A stretch of DNA of 64,000 nt, from the NCBI GenBank assembly GCA_011191875.1, contig DUFC01000034.1, positions 1-64,000 on the forward strand, written 5' to 3'. The notes below the pieces were generated by a model, which was not told where the DNA came from, searched no databases, and saw nothing but the letters and a program-made list of their open reading frames with translations. The first letter of the stretch is position 1. Every line of letters starts with the position of its first letter. Shown here one piece after another: positions 26,575 to 35,260 of the stretch. Source of the stretch: Dehalococcoidia bacterium. GTDB taxonomy: Bacteria; Chloroflexota; Dehalococcoidia; Dehalococcoidales; W498. A program made the translations under genes and the position numbers.

Positions 26575-27285
26575 TCAGAGGGACTTCGCCCCTTTAAAAC
26601 TCCCTTGCTCCGGTGCAAGCGAAAAAACTCCACCAGGTAATTCGACTTTTCTCAGCGCATTGGGGTTCCGTTCGTATCCAAACAAGTATTGCCCAGCATT
26701 TTCCTCAAAATACAGAACCCCACTAACATGCCGATACATCTGGAAAAGTCCAGTGCCATTTCGGTAAAGACAAGCACGAAGTTCTTCTATATCCACCACT
26801 ACTTTAAAGTCCAGAAATATGCCTATGATGTAAGGCACACTTAGCTTTTCAATCAAGGCTTGATATTTTTGCATCTTATCCCAAATGCTGTAATAGAGGC
26901 GCTCAATATTATTCTTGTTCTCGTCTTGCCTATATACTGCTATACCTTTAGCCTTAACTTGTTTAGCTATCTCGCCCTCTGTTACCTCATCTATGTGGAA
27001 GTTCAACAACTCAGCGATGCCTACAACCACCGACCTGTTATCCAATATGCACCAATCAGGGGTTTTACTCTCGACCAAATATTCATGCCTTACTTTGAAA
27101 TCGCAAGAGCCAAGATAGGCTCCTAGAATAAGCTCCCTAAAAGTATGCATTATCTGATTGGAATCATGGGGCTGCTCCCGAAACCTCTTTGCAAACCTTT
27201 GTTGGTCTTCTTCGCACAAGTGCTCAAAGCACCGATAGATAGCATAGTTAATTTTCTTGCTCCCAGCTACTTGCCCGTATTTCAT
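26575..27285 (-). CDS. putative PD-(D/E)XK nuclease-like protein coupled to the methyltransferase gene
   Basis: 236 residues, no family I can name with certainty. The central stretch KTPDWCILDNRSVVVGIAELLNF has the spacing of a PD-(D/E)XK core (PD, then E on the next strand), though the final Lys is not obvious. A later KMQKYQALIEKLSVPYIIGIFLDF resembles the supporting helix-strand of such nucleases. Its ATG overlaps the stop of the methyltransferase gene by 4 bases (ATGA), so it is translationally coupled and likely part of one modification/restriction unit. Catalytic activity is a guess. Confidence 0.5.
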   Translation of the reverse strand: MKYGQVAGSKKINYAIYRCFEHLCEEDQQRFAKRFREQPHDSNQIMHTFRELILGAYLGSCDFKVRHEYLVESKTPDWCILDNRSVVVGIAELLNFHIDEVTEGEIAKQVKAKGIAVYRQDENKNNIERLYYSIWDKMQKYQALIEKLSVPYIIGIFLDFKVVVDIEELRACLYRNGTGLFQMYRHVSGVLYFEENAGQYLFGYERNPNALRKVELPGGVFSLAPEQGSFKGAKSL

Positions 27286-28739
27286 AATTGCCGTAACTGT
27301 TCCCCTTCCTTTTGGGGTATCTTCTGCGCTTTAGGGAAAGGTAAGTTTGCTGGTGGCATCTCAACAGTTTTGCCAGCAAGAAGTTCTTCAATGGTTAATA
27401 TTTGAATTTTTGGATAATCTCGCTCCCAGAGCGGTGAGTTATAATAGCCAGCGCTAACCGCTTCAGTTTGCATCTCTCTGGTGGGTGGCTCAAGAGTAAT
27501 AAAGACGCCCATGGCACTGTGACTGGCAATATCCTTTAACTCCCTGATATCCTTGACATGAACATGACCGCTCTTGACTTGAACTACCGCCCGCTTGGCT
27601 CTGGTGGGACGCTCCTCAGAAAAGGTAATAACCCCATCAATCCCTTTATCATCACCCTTCTTTTTCTCGCCGAGGGGTCGTGCTTCAATGAGGCTCAATG
27701 CCCACCACTGGAACTGATACCTGTCCTGGTGGGCTAAAGCCTTAGCCCCAGCAGAATCCACCGGCTCACCGATAACCTCAAACTCAATTCCGGGGAAGCT
27801 GTCTTTGAGTCGCTTGCTCATAACCCTTATTGCCAGATGAGTTATATCGATACCTATCCATCGCCTATTTAATTTGTGAGCAGCGACAAGTGCAGTACCA
27901 CAACCACAGAAGGAGTCTAGGACAATATCGCTTTCATTGGAGCTTGCTTTAATAATACGCTCCAATAAGGTGAGGGGCTTCTGAGTAGGATAGCCAAGCC
28001 GCTCTTTTGCCGAGGGTGCCACGAAGGGTATTTGGAAAACATCATTTGCTAGAACACCTTCAGCTTGAAGCTCTTTGTCGCTTACTAAAACAGGTTCTTC
28101 TCCTCTTTTGAATCGATGCAATACTCCTTGAGTCTTTCGTTCAACAGAACCTTCAGTGTAAGGAATTAATATCTCATTAAAGGTATAATTATCTTCCTTT
28201 GTGTAGAAGAACACTATGTCATGAAGGCGTTGAAACTTCTTTGATGGTGCTGTCCATCTTCTATAGTGCCACACAATCTCATTCTTAAAATTCCTTGGTC
28301 CAAACACTCGGTCTAGCACTAGCTTTAGATAGTGGCTAGCAGTGGGGTCGCAGTGAAGATAAAGGGAGCCGGTGTCTTTGAGTACCCGGTGTAGTTCAAC
28401 TAGTCTAGGGGTCATCATAACCAGATACGCCATCACATCATTGTTACCCAGAACGCTATGCATGGCATCAATAAGTGTGGCTACCTCTGGCGGCGCAGCT
28501 TGAACAATATCATAGTAAGTTCTCTCAGCAATCTTATCCCAAGTCCAGGTATCAGAGAAAGCCTTTATCTGTGCCTCAGACCGCTCCCCTGTGGCTTCCT
28601 TGAAAATAATGTTATAGTCCTTTTTACTGCTAAATGGTGGATCTAGGTATATCATGTCAATAGAGTTGTCTGGGATATACTTGTGCAAGATTTCTAGATT
28701 ATCTCCAAAGTAAAGAACATTAGTCTTTAATTCATCCAT
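27282..28739 (-). CDS. beta-class DNA methyltransferase fused to an Mrr-like nuclease domain
   Basis: 485 residues. Residues ~1-320 are an N6-adenine or N4-cytosine methyltransferase with motif IV DPPF at about 33 and the SAM-binding motif I DSFCGCGTALVAAH at about 275. That order (IV before I) defines the beta class. Residues ~335-460 look like an Mrr-type endonuclease: FQWWALSLIEAR, DDKGIDGVITF and RAVVQVKSG give the D...QxK pattern. Such fusions act as combined restriction-modification enzymes or as modification subunits. RBS AAGAGGTGG precedes the ATG. The next gene starts in its stop codon. The target sequence cannot be predicted. Confidence 0.85.
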   Translation of the reverse strand: MDELKTNVLYFGDNLEILHKYIPDNSIDMIYLDPPFSSKKDYNIIFKEATGERSEAQIKAFSDTWTWDKIAERTYYDIVQAAPPEVATLIDAMHSVLGNNDVMAYLVMMTPRLVELHRVLKDTGSLYLHCDPTASHYLKLVLDRVFGPRNFKNEIVWHYRRWTAPSKKFQRLHDIVFFYTKEDNYTFNEILIPYTEGSVERKTQGVLHRFKRGEEPVLVSDKELQAEGVLANDVFQIPFVAPSAKERLGYPTQKPLTLLERIIKASSNESDIVLDSFCGCGTALVAAHKLNRRWIGIDITHLAIRVMSKRLKDSFPGIEFEVIGEPVDSAGAKALAHQDRYQFQWWALSLIEARPLGEKKKGDDKGIDGVITFSEERPTRAKRAVVQVKSGHVHVKDIRELKDIASHSAMGVFITLEPPTREMQTEAVSAGYYNSPLWERDYPKIQILTIEELLAGKTVEMPPANLPFPKAQKIPQKEGEQLRQL

Positions 28740-28769
28740 AACCCACCTCTTAATATTTCCATCGAGTTG

Positions 28770-28798
28770 TTGACAAATTATATATTATATACTATAAT
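28770..28798 (+). promoter_or_regulatory. perfect consensus sigma70 promoter for a small RNA
   Basis: TTGACA (28770-28775), exactly 17 bases, TATAAT (28793-28798): 12 of 12 consensus bases at optimal spacing. No rightward protein gene follows; the next 90 bases are a structured element ending in a T-rich tail, so the promoter appears to drive an RNA. The AT-rich spacer overlaps the upstream region of the leftward methyltransferase gene. Confidence 0.8.
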
Positions 28799-28804
28799 TT
28801 TATT

Positions 28805-28897
28805 TACAGTAAGAAAGGCTCCTGGAATTCGGTTGGTCATCTGATAAAGATGGCAGCGTCTGTAGAGGCGTGGGATCCTACCGCCGGGAGCTATTTT
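28805..28897 (+). ncRNA. candidate structured small RNA beside a DUF3800 gene
   Basis: Predicted transcript of about 93 nt from the perfect promoter just upstream. By hand it folds into four helices: P1 GGCTCCTGG (28817-28825) with CCGGGAGCT (28884-28892); P2 CGGTTGG (28830-28836) with CCTACCG (28877-28883), one U-U mismatch; P3 CATCT-GATAA-AGATG (28838-28852); P4 CGTCT-GTAG-AGGCG (28857-28870). P2 closes a three-way junction with P3 and P4. P1 is followed by ATTTTTAT, so it can also serve as a terminator. It is not a tRNA (loops are 5 and 4 nt, no T-arm). It lies between two leftward genes. Several conserved RNA structures have been named DUF3800 motifs because they occur near DUF3800 genes; whether this is one cannot be told without a covariance search. 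Confidence 0.7.
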
Positions 28898-29637
28898 TAT
28901 ATACTATTTAGCCATTTATATGTTCCTGATAGTAATTGCGGAATCAGTTTGCTTTTGTGTGGCATAAACTTTATGCCATAGCCGAATACTTTACCGTCTC
29001 GCCTATACATTTTGTCTTTAATTATTAGTAAATATGAGTCTTCAATTACACCATATTTATGCTCTACAGCATTGTAAACTGCACCACAAACACAATCCGC
29101 AAGTTGTACTAAGTTAGATTGCGTCTTGGCTTTGGGTTTTACCCCCAAGATGCAATCTTTTCTAATTTCGCAGTCTGGCTGGCTCTGGATGTAGTTTAGA
29201 TAGGCATTTAACTCCTCATATTTAATTCCACCCTTATTTTCCGCATATATCCTCACTTTGTAGTCTTTATCATCACAGTACCAAGTAATGCGTTCCACCA
29301 ACCGCCTGAATGTGTAAAAATATAACCTTTTACCCTCTAATTTTGGGCTGGTATTAACAATGTCTGGGTGATGTGTATCGACTAACACTGAGCAGATAGA
29401 AAAGTCATTATTGTCTAATTCCTCGACTACAGCCTTTTTCCTTGGATGACTGAGCTCTGACCAATGGAGAACTTTATCGGCACCCAAGTTAATTCGCTGT
29501 TTTATTCGGTGATAAGCATACCCTAACGCAGTAGCCTCTTCCTGGCTAGCAATCAGCGCCGTAACAACAAACCACTTTGTTCCCTTTCCTCCTATACCTT
29601 CGTCCCCGGATTCATCTATATAAGCATACATTTCCAT
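28897..29637 (-). CDS. DUF3800 protein (RNase H-like fold)
   Basis: 246 residues. The hallmark YIDESGDEG at residue 5 carries the conserved Asp/Glu/Asp expected of an RNase H-like active site. Later conserved pieces are WFVVTALIAS, HWSELSHPRKKAVVEEL, IYAENKGG and the C-terminal LVQLADCVCGAVYNAVEHKYG with the last catalytic-type Asp. DUF3800 proteins are widespread, often near mobile or defence genes, and are of unknown function. The gene lies between the 90-aa gene and the small RNA, whose 3' end touches its stop codon. Confidence 0.88.
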   Translation of the reverse strand: MEMYAYIDESGDEGIGGKGTKWFVVTALIASQEEATALGYAYHRIKQRINLGADKVLHWSELSHPRKKAVVEELDNNDFSICSVLVDTHHPDIVNTSPKLEGKRLYFYTFRRLVERITWYCDDKDYKVRIYAENKGGIKYEELNAYLNYIQSQPDCEIRKDCILGVKPKAKTQSNLVQLADCVCGAVYNAVEHKYGVIEDSYLLIIKDKMYRRDGKVFGYGIKFMPHKSKLIPQLLSGTYKWLNSI

Positions 29638-29678
29638 TGATTAGTATCCTTAAAGCACCACTAAATTATTCCGGTTTA

Positions 29679-29951
29679 CTATTCAAAAGATTCATGCATT
29701 TTAAAATAATAGTGATAAAGCGGAGGGATTCCGCTCACAGCTTGGTTAATCTTCTTTCTAAGAGAGCATCTACTTCTGAATCCATCCTGTAATTCAATGA
29801 TATATCCATCGCCATCACTTAGACGCCTATATTCCGTAGTTTTAAGCTCCCCCTGCCAGCTTGATTCTGATTCATGGTACAACTTGTAATCAACATTGAC
29901 TATAAATTCCTCGCCCCTAGAACCGTATAGCTTGCCTTTATTTAACTTCAT
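29679..29951 (-). CDS. small protein of unknown function following proB
   Basis: 90 residues, mostly short beta-like segments: MKLNKGKLYGSRGEEFIVNVDYKLYHESESSWQGELKTTEYRRLSDGDGYIIELQDG, then basic RSRCSLRKKINQAVSGIPP. No membrane segment or signal. I recognise no domain. A good RBS (AAAGGAAG) precedes the ATG, which is only 10 bases after the proB stop, so it may be expressed from the pro operon. It may be a partner of the DUF3800 protein encoded 41 bases downstream. Confidence 0.6.
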   Translation of the reverse strand: MKLNKGKLYGSRGEEFIVNVDYKLYHESESSWQGELKTTEYRRLSDGDGYIIELQDGFRSRCSLRKKINQAVSGIPPLYHYYFKMHESFE

Positions 29952-29961
29952 AACTTCCTTT

Positions 29962-31104
29962 CTATAATATCACCAAGTTATTCCGGTGCACTATCTCGGA
30001 GCCGTAGTCGTAGCCAAGGAGCATTGTAATTTTTCGGGAGTGTGTTCCCTTAATAACAGAAATATCACCAGAGCTGTAGTTGGTTATACCACAGCCAAGT
30101 CGAGACCCTTCTTTATCATAGATATTCACTATGTCACCGCGCTGAAACTCCCCTTCAACCTGCTTAATACCAGCCGCTAGCAGACTCCGGTTCTGCTTCT
30201 TTAGCGCCACGGCTGCCCCCGAGTCCACTACCAGCTTACCTTTGATAGAAAGACCACTGAGCATCCAGCGTTTACGGCTTTCCAGCTTGCTGGTAGCTGG
30301 TAGGAAACGAGTGCCTATAGTCTCACCGCCGGCTAGCCGTAAAATAATATCCGACTCCTTGCCATCAGCGATAACTACTGTTACTCCAGAAGAAGTAGCC
30401 ACTTTAGCTGCCTCTATCTTGGTAATCATACCTCCAGTGCCAAAGCTGCTGGGCGTCTCAGCCGCCACACGCTCAATCTCTGAATCTATCCTTTCCACCT
30501 GTGAAATAAGGTAGGCATCATGATTGCGGTAAGGGTCGGCGGTATAAAGTCCAGCAGTATCAGTAAGCAGTAGCAGCAGGTCGGCATCAACCAAATTGGC
30601 TACCATAGCTGAAAGATTATCATTATCACCAAATTTAGCCTCTTGAATCTCATCCACGGCCACCACATCATTCTCATTGACAATGCACAACACCCGAAGC
30701 TCCAGTAAAGCCAGCAGGGTATTTCTGGCATTCAGATAACCAGCACGGTCAGATAGGTCAGCTTTGGTAAGCAGGGCTTGAGCCACAGTAATATCATATT
30801 GACTAAATAGCTGCTCATAAGCCTGCATCAGGTGATTCTGTCCCACTGAAGCCAGCACCTGCTTAAAAGGGATACCTCTAAACTCCCTGGTCAACCCTAG
30901 CTTATGTCTGCCCGAGGCTATTGCTCCAGAGGAAACTACAAGCATCTCCAGACCCTGCTGGTGAAGTTGAGCCACCTGGGCGACTAATCTTGACATTATG
31001 CCCTCATCCAAGCGGTCGCTACCGCCAGTGAGCAGAGAAGTGCCAAACTTAGCCACTATTCGGTGATAGTACAGAGACGAGTTAGACTTTCTATCTTTAG
31101 CCAT
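29962..31104 (-). CDS. proB: glutamate 5-kinase with PUA domain
   Basis: 380 residues. The amino acid kinase domain (about 10-265) has [69 protein letters not shown] and [13 protein letters not shown]. The C-terminal PUA domain (about 285-370) reads [36 protein letters not shown]. It makes gamma-glutamyl phosphate, the feedback-regulated first step of proline synthesis. It is separated from proA by the DUF3800/methyltransferase block. Confidence 0.96.
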   Translation of the reverse strand: MAKDRKSNSSLYYHRIVAKFGTSLLTGGSDRLDEGIMSRLVAQVAQLHQQGLEMLVVSSGAIASGRHKLGLTREFRGIPFKQVLASVGQNHLMQAYEQLFSQYDITVAQALLTKADLSDRAGYLNARNTLLALLELRVLCIVNENDVVAVDEIQEAKFGDNDNLSAMVANLVDADLLLLLTDTAGLYTADPYRNHDAYLISQVERIDSEIERVAAETPSSFGTGGMITKIEAAKVATSSGVTVVIADGKESDIILRLAGGETIGTRFLPATSKLESRKRWMLSGLSIKGKLVVDSGAAVALKKQNRSLLAAGIKQVEGEFQRGDIVNIYDKEGSRLGCGITNYSSGDISVIKGTHSRKITMLLGYDYGSEIVHRNNLVIL

Positions 31105-31180
31105 CTAAAGTAAACCTTAATAAATTGGCTTCATTATAGCAAGCAGGGTAAGGTTGAACAAGGAGATTTAATTTCTTATA

Positions 31181-31387
31181 ATGCTACAGTATTCGCTGAT
31201 TAACAAATTAAAGCAACCTCCCGCCCTAAGAGTCTTGCCTATTACAACAGCCATAACCTTCCTCGGCTTTTTGGATACCCACCTGCATATTCCAATCATA
31301 GCTTTTTATGCCCATGAGCTTGGCGCCAGTGTAAGCATTATAATTTTAACTTTAGTGATAGCTTTAACAGCTTTTAGGCGTATCTGA
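31181..31387 (+). pseudogene. remnant of an MFS transporter N-terminus
   Basis: 68 residues: LRVLPITTAITFLGFLDTHLHIPIIAFYAHELGASVSIIILTLVIALTAFRRI. The first 50 resemble the start of a major facilitator protein (first helix, short loop, second helix), then the frame drifts and stops. The rest of a transporter is missing; mfd begins 86 bases later. A perfect 7-bp stem (GGGCTAG / CTAGCCC, 31427-31450) lies between. A functional small membrane protein is possible but less likely. Confidence 0.5.
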
Positions 31388-31473
31388 GCTTGTTGCACTA
31401 CTAGCGCTGTGTTAGAATTTATCGGGGGGCTAGTCCGTTTTGGCTAGCCCTATAGGCGTTTGGTGAAGAAAAA

Positions 31474-34400
31474 GTGCAACTAGACCTAACTCAACTATTA
31501 CATCTCATTGAGGAGATGTCTGCCTATCGCCAGCTTACAGGTGAACTAAAGCAGCAAAAGAGCAATAACAGAGTGGTAATGCTCAATGCCGCCAAGCCCT
31601 ATCTCATAGCGGCTCTAAACCACAGCCTGCGATTACCGATGCTTGTAGTTACTGCACAACCAGAGAACGGTAAAAAGCTCTATGAACAACTTTCAACCTG
31701 GTCTTTTACTGAGGTAAAACTCTTCCCTGAGCCCGATGCCCTACCCTATCAGCGCATCGCCTCCGATATATCCAGTGAACTGGAAAGAATACAGTTGCTC
31801 ACGACTTTAGCTAATATAACTCATGAGACTGATGTAGCCGCTCCTCTAGTAATCGTCTCCGCCCCAGCACTTATGCAAAAGATGATTCCATTTGGTGATT
31901 TCATCTCTACCTTTCACACTATAAAATTGAGAATGGAGGCCGAGCCATTCAAGCTGCTGAGCCAATGGCAAGCTATCGGCTACAGCTTGGAAAACACAGT
32001 AGAGGTGCCAGGCACAGTAAGTCACCGTGGTGGCATCATTGATATCTTTCCCCCCACCAGTGAGCTACCAGTCAGGCTTGAATTCTTTGGCAATACTATA
32101 GACAATATCCGACTCTTTGACCCAGCAACTCAGCGCTCACTAACGGCAATATCATCAATAGCTATTGGTCCAGCCACAGAACTGCTATTGAATAAGCCGG
32201 AGGAGCTCAAGCCAGTCGTCAATAATATCGACCTATCTAATTGTGCCTCTGAGACACGCCAGCAGTTTAAGCGAGAACTAGCTATGTTACTTAATAAACA
32301 AAGACCCAGCGATATACAATTTTATGCCTCGCTATTTAATAAAGACAGCATCCTGAACTATTTACCTCTGAATAGCCTTCTAATACTAGATGAACCGGTG
32401 AACATTAAACTGGCAGTAGAAGACCTGGATGCTCAAGCTACTGAGTTGCGCACCGAGAAGCTGCGACAGGGCGAACTGCCCCACAATATTCCCAGACCAT
32501 ACCTCACCTGGAAGGAACTGGAGCCGAGAATAGAAGATAGACAGAGCTTAATGCTCACCGCCTGGGGTATTGGCGATAATGAACAACCATACCAGTTGAA
32601 GTTCGCTCCCGCTCCCAGCCATGCTGGACAGCTAGGTCGTTTTATCAAAAAAGCTAAACAGTCCTTAAACCAAAAACACCGGCTCATCCTCGTCACCCAT
32701 CAGGCAAGCCGTTTATCAGAACTGCTTGAGGAAGAAGATATTATTGCTCCACCACTTACCGAAATCAAGCAAATACCACCACCCGGCTCACTAACACTGC
32801 TCCAGGGTTCGCTGGCTGAAGGCTGGGTTATGAATAATGAAACCCACCTCTATACCGACGCTGAAATCTTCGGATTTACCAAGCAGCGGCGGCTGATAAG
32901 AAAACGACCAGTTCCACATCGCAAGCTCTCTATCGACATGACCCCCGGTGACTATGTAGTGCATATTGAGCACGGTATTGCCAAATTTACCGGTGTTACC
33001 ACAATGAGCACCAATAACAGCCAAAAGGAATACCTGGTTTTAGAATATGCTAGCGGTGACAGGCTCTATGTCCCCACGGACCAGATAGACCGTATCAACC
33101 GCTACGTAGGGGCTGGCGAACAACCACCGGCACTGAGCCGACTGGGCACTCAGGAATGGACACGAACTAAGCAAATAGTTAAACAATCAGCCGAAGATAT
33201 TGCTCAGGAACTACTGGCTCTCTATGCTGCCCGGGAGGTCGTGCCCGGCTTTGCTTTTTCTACTGACACCACATGGCAGCAAGAGCTTGAGACCTCTTTC
33301 CCTTATATTGAAACCCCTGACCAGATAGAGACACAGCAGCAGGTAAAAGAAGACATGGAGAAAGCCAAACCTATGGACCGCTTGGTCTGCGGAGATGTAG
33401 GTTATGGTAAGACTGAAGTAGCTATCCGCGCTGCCTTTAAGGCAGTAATGGATGGTAAGCAGGTAGCCGTGCTGGTGCCGACTACTGTGTTAGCCGAGCA
33501 GCACTTCTCTACATTCAGTCAGAGACTGACTGCCTTCCCCATAAGAATTGAGGTATTGAGTAGATTTCGTTCACCAAAAGAACAGCAGATTATCCTCGAC
33601 GGACTGGCTAATGGTAGCGTGGACATCTGCACCGGTACCCACCGGTTACTACAAAAGGATGTCGTCTTCAAAGACTTGGGGCTGTTAATAATTGATGAAG
33701 AGCAACGCTTTGGTGTATCCCACAAGGAACATCTTAAACAGATGCGGCAAGAGTTAGATGTTCTCACTCTCAGCGCTACCCCTATACCTCGTACTCTCCA
33801 TATGTCTCTGGTAAGGGTAAGGGATATGAGCACTATGGAAACTCCCCCAGAAGAACGCCTGCCCATTAAAACCTATGTTGCTGAATACGATGACCACTTA
33901 ATCAGGGAAGCTATACTTAGAGAGCTGGAAAGAAATGGTCAGGTCTTCTTTGTTCACAATCGAGTCCAAAGCATAGTCTACGTGGCTGATAAGCTCCAAG
34001 CTCTGGTGCCTGAGGCTAAGATAGCCATCGCTCACGGTCAGATGTCTGAGGCAGAGCTAGAGATGGTAATGGCAGACTTTACCCAGGGTAAAAGCGACAT
34101 CCTGGTATGCACCACTATTATTGAATCGGGACTGGATATGCCCAATGTTAATACTCTGATTGTCAATAAAGCCAATAAATTTGGGCTGACCCAGCTATAT
34201 CAACTGCGGGGACGGGTGGGTCGCGGCGCCAACTTAGCCTACGCCTATTTTCTTTATGACAAGGGGAATATTCTAACCCCAACCGCCGAGAAGCGGCTTA
34301 GGACTATATTTGAAGCCACCGAGCTGGGAGCTGGTTTTGGCATTGCCATGAAAGACCTGGAAATTCGGGGAGCCGGAACTCTGCTTGGGGTAAAGCAGAG

Positions 34401-34938
34401 TGGTAATATATCTGCAATTGGCTTCAGTCTTTACTGCCGGCTGCTGGCCGAAGCAGTTGAGGAACAAAAAGCCAAACAGGCTGGTATATCTAAGGAAAAG
34501 GTAAAGCCATCACGCCTGCCACCACCAACTATAGACCTACCCCTGGCCACCTACATACCTGAAGAATATGTATCCAACCTTAATACCAGGCTATCTCTCT
34601 ACCATAGTCTGGTAAAGCTGGAAAAAGTTGAGCAAATAGAGGAGTTATCTCATGAATTCAGCGACCGGTTCGGTACTCCGCCTATAGAGGTAAAAAACCT
34701 GCTCTATGCAGTAAAGATTAAGGCTCTAGCAGCTAAGGCTGGTATTGAATCCATCTCTACCGAGGAAGGTCAAATTATACTCATACTGTTTGAAGGCTTG
34801 CGATTTGATAAGCAGAAACTCGAGCCTTTCTTAAAGGACGGCATAAAGATAGGCACCACCCGGCTCCGCCTAAACCCCAAACGCCTCGGTGGGGAGTGGC
34901 AGGGAGTTTTGGAGGAGGTAGTGAAGGGGGTGAGGTAG
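31474..34938 (+). CDS. mfd: transcription-repair coupling factor Mfd
   Basis: 1154 residues, normal length. UvrB-like N-terminal modules (about 20-340; FPEPDALPYQRIASDISSELERIQLL, GYSLENTVEVPGTVSHRGGIIDIFPP), the RNA-polymerase interaction domain (about 485-560; PGDYVVHIEHGIAKFTGV, RLYVPTDQIDRI), and the RecG-like translocase (about 600-960; Walker A GDVGYGKTEVA, IIDEEQRFGV, TLSATPIPRTLHMS, VHNRVQSI, GRVGRG). The TRCF C-terminal domain follows. It removes stalled RNA polymerase and recruits UvrA. The start is GTG with a weak RBS. Confidence 0.97.
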   Translation: MQLDLTQLLHLIEEMSAYRQLTGELKQQKSNNRVVMLNAAKPYLIAALNHSLRLPMLVVTAQPENGKKLYEQLSTWSFTEVKLFPEPDALPYQRIASDISSELERIQLLTTLANITHETDVAAPLVIVSAPALMQKMIPFGDFISTFHTIKLRMEAEPFKLLSQWQAIGYSLENTVEVPGTVSHRGGIIDIFPPTSELPVRLEFFGNTIDNIRLFDPATQRSLTAISSIAIGPATELLLNKPEELKPVVNNIDLSNCASETRQQFKRELAMLLNKQRPSDIQFYASLFNKDSILNYLPLNSLLILDEPVNIKLAVEDLDAQATELRTEKLRQGELPHNIPRPYLTWKELEPRIEDRQSLMLTAWGIGDNEQPYQLKFAPAPSHAGQLGRFIKKAKQSLNQKHRLILVTHQASRLSELLEEEDIIAPPLTEIKQIPPPGSLTLLQGSLAEGWVMNNETHLYTDAEIFGFTKQRRLIRKRPVPHRKLSIDMTPGDYVVHIEHGIAKFTGVTTMSTNNSQKEYLVLEYASGDRLYVPTDQIDRINRYVGAGEQPPALSRLGTQEWTRTKQIVKQSAEDIAQELLALYAAREVVPGFAFSTDTTWQQELETSFPYIETPDQIETQQQVKEDMEKAKPMDRLVCGDVGYGKTEVAIRAAFKAVMDGKQVAVLVPTTVLAEQHFSTFSQRLTAFPIRIEVLSRFRSPKEQQIILDGLANGSVDICTGTHRLLQKDVVFKDLGLLIIDEEQRFGVSHKEHLKQMRQELDVLTLSATPIPRTLHMSLVRVRDMSTMETPPEERLPIKTYVAEYDDHLIREAILRELERNGQVFFVHNRVQSIVYVADKLQALVPEAKIAIAHGQMSEAELEMVMADFTQGKSDILVCTTIIESGLDMPNVNTLIVNKANKFGLTQLYQLRGRVGRGANLAYAYFLYDKGNILTPTAEKRLRTIFEATELGAGFGIAMKDLEIRGAGTLLGVKQSGNISAIGFSLYCRLLAEAVEEQKAKQAGISKEKVKPSRLPPPTIDLPLATYIPEEYVSNLNTRLSLYHSLVKLEKVEQIEELSHEFSDRFGTPPIEVKNLLYAVKIKALAAKAGIESISTEEGQIILILFEGLRFDKQKLEPFLKDGIKIGTTRLRLNPKRLGGEWQGVLEEVVKGVR

Positions 34939-35260
34939 TTTTAAATCTTAAAACTAGCTTAATGCTCTTGTTCAAATAGATGAATGACTTTAAAAATATA
35001 AGATTATCTTCTACTTTTAGTTTGGAACAATCCCTGCAGTTCTTTATGTCATTGCGACGACGTAAGCTCCAGAAATACCCCACCACCAGGATTACCACAT
35101 TCTTTATCCTTCACTTGTGAAGGACTCACCAAATGGTGAAGGATGAAACGAAGGATGTGACATGTCACTAATCATATGAACAACCTCTTGTCCTTTACTT
35201 TACAATAAGGAACCTGTTATAATAGGCAAATTTTTGTCACCATACTAAAAGGAGAATAAC
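34939..35260. repeat. mfd downstream region with one dispersed-repeat copy and a promoter
   Basis: About 322 bases without a gene. At 35047-35160 lies a reverse-type copy of the repeat (TGTCATTGCGACGACG...ATACCCCACCACCAGGATTACCACATTC...CCTTCACTTGTGAAGG...ATGGTGAAGGATG). At 35218-35223 TATAAT, with TTTACT 18 bases before it, is a likely promoter for the radical SAM gene that begins at 35261. Confidence 0.6.

Noticed and set aside
28811-28895. tRNA or tmRNA identity of the structured RNA
   Set aside because: No 7-bp acceptor, no T-loop TTCGANNC and no 7-nt anticodon loop. The loops are 5 and 4 nt.
28811-28895. Reading the same hairpins as a simple terminator for flanking genes
   Set aside because: Both flanking genes run leftward, the T tract is on the rightward strand, and a perfect rightward promoter precedes it, so a stand-alone RNA explains it better.
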